From Mesorhizobium sp. LSHC420B00 (GTDB taxonomy: Bacteria > Pseudomonadota > Alphaproteobacteria > Rhizobiales > Rhizobiaceae): 64,000 nucleotides of DNA. The stretch is from assembly GCF_000503055.1 (NCBI RefSeq), contig NZ_AYVY01000001.1, positions 297,592 through 361,591 of the forward strand. The letters are read 5' to 3'. The translations under genes were made by a program, and so were the position numbers. The notes beneath the pieces are model-generated. The model worked only from the letters and a program-made list of their open reading frames with translations. It searched no databases and was not told the DNA's origin. This document shows, piece after piece, positions 25,782 to 34,508 of the stretch. Within the stretch, counting starts at the first letter, position 1. Every line of letters starts with the position of its first letter.

Positions 25782-27035
25782 TCAATGCAGGTTCGGTTGG
25801 GCGCCCTGGCCCTTTTCGTCGATCATCGCACCTCGCCGGAAGCGGTCGAGACGAAAGCGAGTAGCCTCCTTGTGCGGCTCGTCGCGCGCCAGCAGATGGG
25901 CAAAGACCAGGCCGGAGCCGGGCGTCGCCTTGAAGCCGCCATAGCACCAGCCGGCGTTGAGATAGAGCCCGTCGACCGGTGTTTTGTCGATGATCGGCGA
26001 GCCGTCCATCGACATGTCCATGATGCCGCCCCACTGACGCAGAAGCCGTATCCGGCCGATCATCGGCATCAGCGCCATGCCGCCTTCGCAGACGTCTTCC
26101 ATGACAGGCAGATTGCCGCGCTGGGCGTAGGAATTGTAGCCGTCTATATCGCCGCCGAAGACCAGGCCGCCCTTGTCGGACTGGCTGACGTAGAAATGCC
26201 CGGCGCCGAACGTCATGACATTGGGGATCAGCGGCTTGATCGCCTCGGAGACGAAGGCCTGCAGCACATGGCTTTCGATCGGCAGCCGCATGCCGGCCAT
26301 CGCCGCGACGCGCGACGAGGAGCCGGCGACCGCCATGCCGACCTTGGCCGCGCCGATCCTGCCGCGGCTCGTCTCGACGCCGGTCACCTTGCCGCTGCCG
26401 TCGCGGATAAAGCCGGTCACTTCGCAATTCTGGATGATGTCGACGCCGAGCGCGCTCGCCGCATGCGCGTAGCCCCAGACCACGGCATCGTGTCGTGCCG
26501 TGCCGCCGCGTCGCTGCAAGAGGCCGCCCTGCACCGGGAAACGTGCGTTGTCGAAGTTCAGGAAGGGCATCATCTTCCTGACCGCCGTCAGATCGAGCAG
26601 TTCGGCATCGATGCCGTTGATGCGCATGGTGTTGCCGCGCCGTGCGTAGGCGTCGCGCTGCGCGTCGGAATGGTAGAGATTGATGACGCCGCGCTGGCTG
26701 ACCATGGTGTTGTAGTTGAGGTCCTGCTCCATCCGTTCCCACAGCTTCATCGACAGCTCGTAGAAGCCGGTATTGCCGGGCAGCCCGTAATTGGAGCGGA
26801 TGATGGTGGTGTTGCGGCCGGCATTGCCGGAGCCGATCCAGCCTTTTTCCAGCACCGCGACATTCCTGATGCCGTACTCGCTGGCGAGGAACCATGCCGT
26901 CGCCAGTCCATGGCCGCCGCCGCCGATAATCACCACGTCGTAGTGGCTCTTCGGGCTGGCGTCGCGCCAGGTACGCTGCCAGTTCTTATGGCCGGAAAAT
27001 GCCGCCCGGGCGAGGGAGAAGATCGAGTATTTCAT
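25782..27035 (-). CDS. mgdA: N-methylglutamate dehydrogenase subunit A (SoxB-like flavoprotein)
   Basis: A 417-residue FAD-dependent oxidoreductase of the DAO/sarcosine oxidase beta family. The dinucleotide motif VIIGGGGHGLATAW begins near residue 35, and the histidine after the glycine run is typical of SoxB proteins that hold FMN covalently elsewhere. With MgdBCD it forms the enzyme that oxidises N-methylglutamate. It follows gmaS by 36 bases on the same strand, in the usual pathway order. Confidence 0.9.
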   Translation of the reverse strand: MKYSIFSLARAAFSGHKNWQRTWRDASPKSHYDVVIIGGGGHGLATAWFLASEYGIRNVAVLEKGWIGSGNAGRNTTIIRSNYGLPGNTGFYELSMKLWERMEQDLNYNTMVSQRGVINLYHSDAQRDAYARRGNTMRINGIDAELLDLTAVRKMMPFLNFDNARFPVQGGLLQRRGGTARHDAVVWGYAHAASALGVDIIQNCEVTGFIRDGSGKVTGVETSRGRIGAAKVGMAVAGSSSRVAAMAGMRLPIESHVLQAFVSEAIKPLIPNVMTFGAGHFYVSQSDKGGLVFGGDIDGYNSYAQRGNLPVMEDVCEGGMALMPMIGRIRLLRQWGGIMDMSMDGSPIIDKTPVDGLYLNAGWCYGGFKATPGSGLVFAHLLARDEPHKEATRFRLDRFRRGAMIDEKGQGAQPNLH

Positions 27036-27071
27036 GAACCTGTTTCGCGCCGGGCGTGCAACAATTCCGGA

Positions 27072-28379
27072 TCAGATGTCGAGCGTGTGGTCGCGCTCCC
27101 ACTGGGTGAAGTGGGAAGCATAGGAATTCCATTCCTGTTGCTTGAGCTTTAGATAGGCCGACGAGAATTCCTCACCCAGCGCCGCCTTGAGCGATTTGTC
27201 GTTGTCGAACTCGCGCAATGCGTCGAGCAGGTTGAGCGGCAGCTTCGGCGCCCCTTCGACCGTATGGCCGAACTGGTACATGTCGATGTCGTAGCGCCGG
27301 CCGGGATCGGCCTTCGAGCGGACACCGTCGAGCCCGGCGGCGATGATCACGGCCTGCAGCAGATAGGGGTTTGCCGCGCCGTCGGGCAGGCGCAGCTCGA
27401 AGCGGCCGGGGCCGGGCACGCGCACCATGTGGGTGCGGTTGTTGCCGGTCCAGGTCACGGTGTTCGGCGCCCAGGTGGCGCCGGAGATGGTGCGCGGTGC
27501 GTTGATGCGCTTGTAGGAATTGACCGTCGGGTTGGTGATGGCGGCAAGCGCGGAAGCATGTTTCATGATGCCGCCGAGGAAATTCCTGCCCTTGGCCGAC
27601 AGGCCGAGTTCCATCGCATTATCGGCAAAGACATTGGTCTTGCCGTCCCTGTCCCAAACCGAGATGTGGGCATGGCAGCCATTGCCGGTCAGGCCCTGGA
27701 ACGGCTTCGGCATGAAGGTCGCGCGCAGCCCGTGCTTTTCGGCAACGGATTTCACCATGAATTTGAAGAAGGAATGCTTGTCGGCGGTCGCCAGAGCATC
27801 GTCGAAGGCCCAGTTCATCTCGAACTGGCCGTTGGCGTCCTCATGGTCGTTCTGGTAGGCGCCCCAGCCGAGCGCCAGCATATGGTCGCAGATCTCGGCG
27901 ATGACGTCGTAGCGGCGCATCACCGCCTGCTGGTCGTAGCAGGGCTTCGACGCCGTGTCGTATTCGTCGGAAATCGTCTTGCCGTCCGGCGAGATCAGGA
28001 AGAACTCGGCCTCGACGCCGGTCTTGATGTGCATGCCGTCGCCGGCGGCCTCGGCGATCAGCCGCTTCAGCGTGTTGCGCGGCGCCTGCTCGACCGATTT
28101 GTCGTCCATCATGCAGTTGGCGGCGACCCAGGCGACTTCGGGCTTCCACGGCAACTGGATCACCGAATCCGGATCCGGCACGGCCAGCATGTCGGGATGC
28201 GCCGGCGTCAGGTCGAGCCAGGTAGCAAAGCCGGCAAAGCCGGCGCCGTCCCGCTGCATGTCGGCGATCGCCTGCGACGGCACCAGCTTGGCACGCTGCC
28301 CGCCGAACAGGTCGGTGTAGGATATCATGAAATATTTGACGCCCTTCTCCTTGGCGAAGGCGGCGAGATCGTTCCCCAT
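27072..28379 (-). CDS. gmaS: Gamma-glutamylmethylamide synthetase
   Basis: A 435-residue member of the glutamine synthetase superfamily, in the group once called type III/GlnT. It uses ATP to ligate methylamine to the gamma-carboxyl of glutamate, giving gamma-glutamylmethylamide. Visible glutamine-synthetase elements include the N-terminal beta-grasp region, GVEAEFFL, NGCHAHIS and the catalytic NRTHMVRVPG loop. GAGGAATTATA precedes the ATG. Location between mgsC and mgdA is the diagnostic context: the same fold alone could mean glutamine synthetase III, but this operon makes GmaS far more likely. Confidence 0.93.
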   Translation of the reverse strand: MGNDLAAFAKEKGVKYFMISYTDLFGGQRAKLVPSQAIADMQRDGAGFAGFATWLDLTPAHPDMLAVPDPDSVIQLPWKPEVAWVAANCMMDDKSVEQAPRNTLKRLIAEAAGDGMHIKTGVEAEFFLISPDGKTISDEYDTASKPCYDQQAVMRRYDVIAEICDHMLALGWGAYQNDHEDANGQFEMNWAFDDALATADKHSFFKFMVKSVAEKHGLRATFMPKPFQGLTGNGCHAHISVWDRDGKTNVFADNAMELGLSAKGRNFLGGIMKHASALAAITNPTVNSYKRINAPRTISGATWAPNTVTWTGNNRTHMVRVPGPGRFELRLPDGAANPYLLQAVIIAAGLDGVRSKADPGRRYDIDMYQFGHTVEGAPKLPLNLLDALREFDNDKSLKAALGEEFSSAYLKLKQQEWNSYASHFTQWERDHTLDI

Positions 28380-28413
28380 TATAATTCCTCGCTTACTGGC
28401 ATTTTGGTTTGTC

Positions 28414-29742
28414 TTAGAAGCCGTTCTTGCCCGGTATCCAGTTGGTGCCGGTCAGCGGCACGCCGGCCATGGCGGCGGCTTCGATCGTCAAGGCGACAAG
28501 ATCCTCGGGCTCGAGATTGTGCAGGCTGTTCTTGCCGCAAGCGCGGGCGATTGTCTGAGCCTCAAGTGTCATTACCTTAAGATAGTTCGCCAGCCGTCGT
28601 CCGGCCGCAATCGGATCGACCCGTTTCATTAGCTCGGGATCCTGCGTGGTGATGCCGGCCGGGTCGCGTCCCTCATGCCAGTCGTCATAGGCGCCGGCGG
28701 TGGTGCCGAGCTCGTTGTATTCCGCTTCCCAGCGCGGGTCATTGTCGCCGAGCGCGACAAGCGCTGCCGTGCCGATCGACACCGCGTCGACGCCGAGCGC
28801 CAGCGCCTTGGCGACGTCGGCGCCGTTGCGTATGCCGCCGGAGACGATCAGCTGCACCTTGCGGTGCATGCCGAGATCCTGCAGCGCCTGCACAGCCGGC
28901 CTGATGCAGGCAAGCGTCGGCTGGCCGACATTTTCGATGAACACTTCCTGGGTTGCCGCCGTGCCGCCCTGCATGCCGTCGACGACGACGACATCGGCGC
29001 CCGATTTCACGGCAAGCGCGGTATCATAATAGGGCCGCGCGCCGCCGACCTTGACGTAGATCGGCTTTTCCCAATCGGTGATTTCGCGCAGTTCGAGGAT
29101 CTTGATCTCGAGGTCGTCCGGCCCGGTCCAGTCGGGGTGGCGCGAGGCCGAGCGCTGGTCGATGCCTTTCGGCAGCGTGCGCATTTCGGCAACGCGGTCG
29201 GAAATCTTCTGGCCGAGCAGCATGCCGCCGCCCCCGGGCTTGGCGCCCTGGCCGACGACCACCTCGATCGCATCGGCGCGGCGCAGATCGCGGGGGTTCA
29301 TGCCGTAGCGCGACGGCAGGTACTGGTAAACCAGCGTCTTCGAATGGCCGCGCTCTTCCTCGGTCATGCCGCCGTCGCCGGTGGTGGTCGAGGTGCCGGA
29401 CAGCGTCGCCCCGCGGCCGAGCGCTTCCTTGGCCGGACCGGACAGCGAGCCGAAGCTCATGCCAGCAATGGTGATCGGGATCTTCAGCTCGATCGGTTTC
29501 TTCGCATAGCGCGAACCGAGCACGACGCTGGTGTCGCAGCGCTCGCGATAGCCTTCGAGCGGATAGCGCGAGATCGAAGCGCCGAGGAACAGAAGGTCGT
29601 CGAAATGCGGAAGCTTGCGCTTGGCGCCGGCGCCCCTGATATCATAGATGCCGGTCGCCGCGGCGCGGCGGATCTCGGAAAGCGTATAGTCGTCGAAGGT
29701 CGCGGATTTGCGCGGCGTCGTCGGCGGGTTGCGATAGGTCAT
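28414..29742 (-). CDS. mgsC: N-methylglutamate synthase FMN-binding subunit (glutamate synthase-like)
   Basis: A 442-residue FMN-binding protein corresponding to the central/FMN domain of glutamate synthase large subunit. Recognisable parts include the SFGSLSGPAKEA segment, GQGAKPGGGGML, a phosphate-binding SGGIRNGADVAKALALGVD region and a cysteine-containing C-terminal part. With MgsA and MgsB it transfers methylamine from gamma-glutamylmethylamide to make N-methylglutamate. It begins six bases after mgsB. Confidence 0.91.
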   Translation of the reverse strand: MTYRNPPTTPRKSATFDDYTLSEIRRAAATGIYDIRGAGAKRKLPHFDDLLFLGASISRYPLEGYRERCDTSVVLGSRYAKKPIELKIPITIAGMSFGSLSGPAKEALGRGATLSGTSTTTGDGGMTEEERGHSKTLVYQYLPSRYGMNPRDLRRADAIEVVVGQGAKPGGGGMLLGQKISDRVAEMRTLPKGIDQRSASRHPDWTGPDDLEIKILELREITDWEKPIYVKVGGARPYYDTALAVKSGADVVVVDGMQGGTAATQEVFIENVGQPTLACIRPAVQALQDLGMHRKVQLIVSGGIRNGADVAKALALGVDAVSIGTAALVALGDNDPRWEAEYNELGTTAGAYDDWHEGRDPAGITTQDPELMKRVDPIAAGRRLANYLKVMTLEAQTIARACGKNSLHNLEPEDLVALTIEAAAMAGVPLTGTNWIPGKNGF

Positions 29743-29748
29743 GCTGCC

Positions 29749-30483
29749 TCAATACGCATCGGCGTTGTCGATATTGAAATTGTAAAGCGTGCGCGCCGAA
29801 CCGTAGCGCTTGAACTCCGCCGCCTTGACGCCGGTCACGCCGGCACGGTCGAGCAGGTTTTGCAGCAATTCCAGGTGTTCGGGCCGCATCTCCTTGGCGA
29901 TGCAGTCGGCGCCGAGGCTTTCGACCTTGCCGCGCACGAAGAGCCGCGCCTCGTAGATGGAATCGCCGAGCGCATCGCCGGCATCGCCCAGCACCACGAG
30001 GTTGCCGGATTGCGCCATGAAGGCCGACATGTGGCCGATATTGCCGTGGACGACGATGTCGATGCCTTTCATCGAGATTCCGCAGCGCGACGACGCATTG
30101 CCTTCGATGACCAGCAGCCCGCCCCGGCCGGTGGCGCCGGCATACTGGCTGGCATCGCCTTTGACGACGATCTGGCCGGACATCATGTTTTCGCCAACGC
30201 CGGGCCCGGCCGAACCATGCACGGTGATGGTGCCGCCGTCGTTCATGCCGCCGCAATAATAGCCGACGCTGCCGCGGACATCGATGGCGACCGGCTGGTC
30301 GACGCCGACGGCGACCGAATGGCTGCCGCGCGGATGCAGTACCTCCCAGGCGGTCTCGTTCGAACCGGGAGCCAGATCGTGCAGCGCCTGGTTGAGCTCG
30401 CGCAGCGACATTTCGGCCAGGTCGAAGACCCTCGATGCCTGGCCCGGCTCGCGCGCGGCCTTGGAGAGGTTAATTGCCGGCAT
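29749..30483 (-). CDS. mgsB: N-methylglutamate synthase GXGXG subunit
   Basis: About 244 residues matching the C-terminal GXGXG right-handed beta-helix domain of glutamate synthase, as a separate polypeptide. Regular glycine-rich repeats such as GDASQYAGATGRGG and GNIGHMSAFMAQSG show the helix turns. In the enzyme complex this domain is structural, between the amidotransferase and FMN parts. I take ATG 30483 (MPAINLS) as the start; the open frame extends to 30540 but that would overlap mgsA heavily. Confidence 0.9.
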   Translation of the reverse strand: MPAINLSKAAREPGQASRVFDLAEMSLRELNQALHDLAPGSNETAWEVLHPRGSHSVAVGVDQPVAIDVRGSVGYYCGGMNDGGTITVHGSAGPGVGENMMSGQIVVKGDASQYAGATGRGGLLVIEGNASSRCGISMKGIDIVVHGNIGHMSAFMAQSGNLVVLGDAGDALGDSIYEARLFVRGKVESLGADCIAKEMRPEHLELLQNLLDRAGVTGVKAAEFKRYGSARTLYNFNIDNADAY

Positions 30484-30487
30484 AAGA

Positions 30488-31381
30488 TCAATGCTCCCAG
30501 AAATAGACGGTTGCGGGCTCGGGTTCCCAGACCTTCGCATTGTCTATGCCGGGCAGTTTGGTCAGCGCACGATATTCCGAGCCGAAGGCGACATACTGGT
30601 CGGTTTCGGCCATCACGGCGGGCTTGCAGGCGATCGGATCGCGCACCACGCCGAAGCCATTCTTGGTGCCGACGACGAAGGTGAAGAAGCCGTCGAGGTC
30701 GCTCAGCGTGCCTTCCAGCGCCTCGCCGAGGTTCTTGCCATGCGCCATCTGCGAGGAGAGATAGGCGGCCGCGACTTCGGTGTCGTTCTCGGTCTCGAAT
30801 GTCATGCCTTCGCGGATCAGCTCGCGGCGGACATTGTTGTGGTTGGACAGCGAGCCATTATGCACCAGGCACTGGTCGGCGCCGGTCGAGAACGGATGCG
30901 CGCCCATCGTCGTCACCGCCGATTCGGTCGCCATGCGGGTATGGCCGATGCCGTGCGTGCCGGTCATCTCGCGGACGCCGAACCGATCGACGACCGCTTC
31001 CGGCAAGCCGACTTCCTTGTAGATCTCGACGACGTCGCCGGCGCCCATGATGCGGATGTCGGGGCGCAGCGCCTGGATCGCCTCGCGCGCTTCGTCGATC
31101 TTGGCAGGCGTCGTCCTGACCACCGCATGCGTCGACTTCGCAGCCAAGCTCACCGGCGCGCCGATCGCCTTGGCGAGGTCGGCGTCGAGGCCGCGGAAAT
31201 CGCGCTCCGGCTTGGCCGACTGGATGGTGATCTTGGCTTCATTGGAAGACGCGCCATAGATGGCGATGCCGGCGCTGTCGGGACCGCGATCGCTGAGCGA
31301 GATCAGCATCTCCGACAGCATCGCGCCAAGCTGGGGCTCAAGCGACTTGTCCTTCAAAAACAGTCCGACGATTCCGCACAT
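30488..31381 (-). CDS. mgsA: N-methylglutamate synthase amidotransferase subunit
   Basis: A 297-residue class II (Ntn) glutamine amidotransferase. The start at 31381 puts Cys2 in MCGIVGLF exactly where the N-terminal nucleophile must be after methionine removal; an upstream ATG at 31438 would bury it. In MgsABC this subunit releases methylamine from gamma-glutamylmethylamide and channels it to the synthase site. It is preceded by a 95-base gap with an AT-rich motif, so it may have its own promoter besides read-through from the upstream genes. Confidence 0.91.
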   Translation of the reverse strand: MCGIVGLFLKDKSLEPQLGAMLSEMLISLSDRGPDSAGIAIYGASSNEAKITIQSAKPERDFRGLDADLAKAIGAPVSLAAKSTHAVVRTTPAKIDEAREAIQALRPDIRIMGAGDVVEIYKEVGLPEAVVDRFGVREMTGTHGIGHTRMATESAVTTMGAHPFSTGADQCLVHNGSLSNHNNVRRELIREGMTFETENDTEVAAAYLSSQMAHGKNLGEALEGTLSDLDGFFTFVVGTKNGFGVVRDPIACKPAVMAETDQYVAFGSEYRALTKLPGIDNAKVWEPEPATVYFWEH

Positions 31382-31444
31382 GTCAGGCTCCGAGATTTGT
31401 TCCCTTGGAGATGTATCGAATGAGTCCCGGGAATTCAATTAGTA

Positions 31445-31458
31445 TGAAAAAAATTTTC
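31445..31458. promoter_or_regulatory. Candidate shared operator upstream of mgsA
   Basis: TGAAAAAAATTTTC, 64 bases before the mgsA start, fits TGAAA-N4-TTTC. It lies in the 95-base gap between the 106-residue membrane-protein gene and mgsA, so it may mark an internal promoter. Confidence 0.35.
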
Positions 31459-31476
31459 CTGTCGTTATATATCGGC

Positions 31477-31797
31477 TCAGGCGCTGCCGGCCGCACTATC
31501 GCTGCGCTTGCCGCCATTGTGAACCCATTTGGCATGGCGGACGCGGGCGATCTTGTAGGCATCCAGGATCGACAGGGCATAGATCAGGAAGCCGCCGGCA
31601 TGCCGGCCGATGAAGCTGGCATCCGGCGGCGCGATCTTGGCGGTGACCCAGGCCAGGATCACCATGAAAAACAGGAACTGCAGGCCGCGCACCGGCACAC
31701 CTAGCACGACATGCCCGCTCGCCGGCAAGACGATCGCGGCGCCGAGAACCAGATACGGGTTCGGTGGCGCGGGGGAGGTGGTGCTCTGCCTGCTCAT
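31477..31797 (-). CDS. Small membrane protein of unknown function, in the amine operon
   Basis: 106 residues with about three hydrophobic segments (roughly 15-35, 37-55, 70-88) and a basic C-terminal tail. I do not recognise the family. The pattern of a short hydrophobic start, a GHVVLG turn and a DAYK motif after the last segment recalls small TM2-like proteins. Its ATG overlaps the stop of the 226-residue gene upstream as ATGA, so the two are translationally coupled and probably function together. It ends 95 bases before mgsA. Confidence 0.7.
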   Translation of the reverse strand: MSRQSTTSPAPPNPYLVLGAAIVLPASGHVVLGVPVRGLQFLFFMVILAWVTAKIAPPDASFIGRHAGGFLIYALSILDAYKIARVRHAKWVHNGGKRSDSAAGSA

Positions 31798-32474
31798 GCC
31801 GCTTGCCGTTCGCTTTGATTGATGGCATCGCGCAGTGCCGACGCCGACGACAGCAGCCTCTCGACCAGCGCCGGATCGAGCCTGACCGTGCCGAATTCGG
31901 CTTGCCGGAACACGCCATAGCGCGCCCGCTCGGCCTCGGCCAGCAGCCAGACGATGCGCACGCCGTTCGGCGTGATCAGCAATTCCTTGGCGCGCCCCTC
32001 GACAAAGACATCGAGGTGGTCGGTGATAATGGCGTCAGGGAAGCGCACGCCCTTGCGGTCGCTCCGCAGCACCGCTTCGGCTGGAAATTCCGCCGCCTTC
32101 GGCAGTGTATGGTCGAGATGATCGAAATTGGAAAAAGTCGTCGGCGATCCTGGCCGCATCATCATGTCGAAAGTGCCTGGCACCGCGACTTTTTCGTTGA
32201 TCGAAACGCTCAGCCAGCGCGCTGGCAGCTTCCTGATCGCCAGCGTGTCAACGATGGTCCGTACCTGCACCCGCCGGCCGTTCCACGAGCCGGCGAAGGT
32301 GACGACGCCGGCGGTGCCGTCCGAGACGTTGGCCACGTCGGGAATGATTTCGCGAAGTCCCGCTTCGTCGGCGGCAAGTGCGGTCGAAGCCTTGTTGCGG
32401 TTGGCGCGCGCAAACCAGGTCATGTGGAGGACGAGAGCCAGGGCAACCGCCCCGGCGAGCAATGCTGAGATCAC
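31794..32474 (-). CDS. Membrane-anchored protein of unknown function, in the amine operon
   Basis: 226 residues: a single N-terminal hydrophobic segment (about 3-22), then a soluble domain with mixed strands and helices. No conserved enzymatic motif is seen. The soluble part could face either side; positive residues after the segment favour a cytoplasmic location. It lies 51 bases after the APC permease and is fused by an ATGA overlap to the 106-residue membrane protein, placing both between transport and methylamine enzymes. A role in sensing or modulating uptake is a guess. Confidence 0.65.
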   Translation of the reverse strand: MISALLAGAVALALVLHMTWFARANRNKASTALAADEAGLREIIPDVANVSDGTAGVVTFAGSWNGRRVQVRTIVDTLAIRKLPARWLSVSINEKVAVPGTFDMMMRPGSPTTFSNFDHLDHTLPKAAEFPAEAVLRSDRKGVRFPDAIITDHLDVFVEGRAKELLITPNGVRIVWLLAEAERARYGVFRQAEFGTVRLDPALVERLLSSASALRDAINQSERQAA

Positions 32475-32525
32475 CTAACGCACCTCGTCACGCAAATGCC
32501 CGCCCAGACAGGGCGCGCCCTCCTG

Positions 32526-33926
32526 TCAGTACCCCTGTGGTTTCGGCCACGGCATGGTGAACTGGGCACCGCGGCGCACGAATCTGTAGCGGTAGAAATG
32601 GAACCATAGCGAGATCAGGAAGTAGAAGGCGACCATGGCGATCAGCTGCGAGCCGAAGCCGAGGAAGATCGCAAAGAAGGTGACCACGCAAAGGCAGAAC
32701 AGCACGATCGCCGGCAGCGGATGGAAGGGATGGGTGTAGCCGCGGCGGATCGAGCCGAGCGGCCACTTCTTCCTGAACATGATGATGTTGATGCTCATGA
32801 AGGTGTATTGCAGCACGCCCGACAGGATCGAGAAGGTGATCGCCTGGTTGAGGTCGGCGATGAAGGCAAAGGCCAGCGCGATCGGCAGCAGGAACAGGAT
32901 CGAGCGATAGGGCGTGCGGTATTTCGGATGCACCGCCGAGAACCAGGTCGGCAGATAGCGGTCGCGGCCAAGCGAGAACCAGGCGCGCGCGGCGTCGTTG
33001 ATGCAGCCATTGGCCGAAGCAAGTGCAGCAAGCAGCGTCGCGATGAACAACAGGTTCTCCAGCAGCGGGCTGCCGGTCAGCTTGCCTGCGTCCCAGAGCG
33101 GATAATAGGTGATGCCGAGATATTCCCAGGGCATCAGCGAGGCGCAGACATACCAGGTCATGGCGGCGGCGATCAAAAGCGTAATCATGCCGGCCATCGT
33201 GCCGTAAGGCAGCGAGCGCGCCGGCGAGCGAACTTCCTCGGCGGCCTGCGTGGTGCCCTCGATGCCGAGATAGTACCAGATGCCGAACTGGAAGGCGGCG
33301 ATGACGCCGATCCAGCCATAGGGCAGGGCGTTGCCGGGGGTGACCAGCTCGTTCAGCTTGAGCACGGCGCCTTGCGTCCACGGGCTGACCGAGAAGAACA
33401 GGATGACGATCGAGACATAGGCGATGGCGGTGATGACGAAGTTTACGTTGAGCGTCATCAGCACGCCGCGATAGTTCAGCCATGCCAGCACGACGATGGT
33501 CGCGGCGATGAAGGAATTGTGGTTGAGGCCTTCGACGCCGGCCTTGGCGACGATCGTGTCGCCGAGCAGGATAGCGTCCGACACTTCGAGCATGGTGTAG
33601 GCAAAGACCAGGAACAGCGCGACGTTGAAGGCCATCAGCGGCCCGACAATGTGCTTTGCCTGCGCATATTGGCCGCCGGCGGCGGCAACCGTTGAGGTGA
33701 CTTCGGAATCGATCATGGCGACCGAGGTGTAGAGCAGGCCGACGATCCAGCAGACGATCAGCGCCGCCAGCGCGCCGCCCTTGTCCGCCGCGAAATTCCA
33801 GCCGGTGAATTCTCCGACCAGAACAATGCCGACGCCGAGTGCCCAGACATGGGCGGGGCCGAGCACCCTGAGCAGCGAAACCCTGTCGCCTTGCACTTGC
33901 ACTGCCGGTTCAAGCGTGACCGTCAT
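32526..33926 (-). CDS. APC-family amine/amino acid permease with small-protein partners
   Basis: 466 residues with about 12 transmembrane segments of the APC superfamily. It should import a cation-like amino compound by secondary transport. It is the fourth gene of a compact cassette: three small membrane proteins of 95, 125 and 53 residues precede it with gaps of only 11 to 16 bases. Given its place at the head of the methylamine operon, methylamine, dimethylamine or a pathway intermediate such as glutamate is the likely substrate. That is inference from location; APC sequences alone do not give specificity. Confidence 0.87.
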   Translation of the reverse strand: MTVTLEPAVQVQGDRVSLLRVLGPAHVWALGVGIVLVGEFTGWNFAADKGGALAALIVCWIVGLLYTSVAMIDSEVTSTVAAAGGQYAQAKHIVGPLMAFNVALFLVFAYTMLEVSDAILLGDTIVAKAGVEGLNHNSFIAATIVVLAWLNYRGVLMTLNVNFVITAIAYVSIVILFFSVSPWTQGAVLKLNELVTPGNALPYGWIGVIAAFQFGIWYYLGIEGTTQAAEEVRSPARSLPYGTMAGMITLLIAAAMTWYVCASLMPWEYLGITYYPLWDAGKLTGSPLLENLLFIATLLAALASANGCINDAARAWFSLGRDRYLPTWFSAVHPKYRTPYRSILFLLPIALAFAFIADLNQAITFSILSGVLQYTFMSINIIMFRKKWPLGSIRRGYTHPFHPLPAIVLFCLCVVTFFAIFLGFGSQLIAMVAFYFLISLWFHFYRYRFVRRGAQFTMPWPKPQGY

Positions 33927-33941
33927 CGTTCAATCCCCTAC

Positions 33942-34103
33942 TCAGATCCGGTGTTTTTCGGACACGGCTTCAAGTTCGCCTTCCCTGGACGAGGTCAGCA
34001 CGTCTTCGGAAAATGTCGTGTCGATCTTGAACCAGTCGTAGAGCATCCACAGCGCGAGCACGATCGAGATGCCCCAGCATGCGTAAGATAGTGCCACCCA
34101 CAT
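33942..34103 (-). CDS. 53-residue single-pass membrane protein
   Basis: A short frame from ATG (complement of 34101-34103) to TGA. Residues about 3-23 are one transmembrane segment rich in Trp (MWVALSYACWGISIVLALWM), followed by a charged tail ending SEKHRI. It fills the gap between the 125-residue gene (16 bases upstream) and the APC permease (15 bases downstream) and so is very likely translated. Size and context suggest an accessory subunit of the transporter. No family recognised. Confidence 0.7.
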   Translation of the reverse strand: MWVALSYACWGISIVLALWMLYDWFKIDTTFSEDVLTSSREGELEAVSEKHRI

Positions 34104-34119
34104 GACGATGCTTCCCGGT

Positions 34120-34497
34120 TTATTTGTCGTCGAATTTTTCGTTGATGACGTCGCGGTATTCGCGGTCCGATGCGCGGAACAGAAAGATGAAATAGCCGAT
34201 CAGCACTGCGGCCATGATGATCAGCGTCGGCCAGTCGATGATGTAGTGGAACCGGTTCTGGATGATGTCGTGCGCGGTTTCCGGCGTGTAGCCGAGCTTT
34301 TCCCAGATCGAGGCCATGGTCGGGTTCTGGCCGAGCGCTTCCCACGTCTTGGCGTCGAGCGCGTCGATGGATTTTGCCGCCCCTGCCAGCCCCAGTTTCA
34401 GCGGCAGCCACAGCGCGACAAAAATCGCGACCACGACGACGGCGATATCGAAAACCTGTCCGGCCTTGCTCTGTTCGGGCGGTGTGTAGCGGGCCAT
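34120..34497 (-). CDS. 125-residue membrane protein of the APC permease cassette
   Basis: The start MARYTPPEQ (34497) lies 11 bases after the preceding stop; the longer frame upstream overlaps that gene and is not protein-like. Two hydrophobic segments (about 17-37 and 88-107) enclose a polar loop that begins ALDAKTWEALGQ, followed by a charged C-terminal tail. No family recognised. As the middle member of three small membrane proteins before an APC permease, it is probably a transporter accessory subunit. Confidence 0.75.
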   Translation of the reverse strand: MARYTPPEQSKAGQVFDIAVVVVAIFVALWLPLKLGLAGAAKSIDALDAKTWEALGQNPTMASIWEKLGYTPETAHDIIQNRFHYIIDWPTLIIMAAVLIGYFIFLFRASDREYRDVINEKFDDK

Positions 34498-34508
34498 GCG
34501 TCTCCCCC

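Noticed and set aside
22505-27035. Sarcosine oxidase (soxBDAG) as the identity of the mgd genes
   Set aside because: Subunit order is the same, but direct linkage to gmaS and mgsABC makes N-methylglutamate the more likely substrate.
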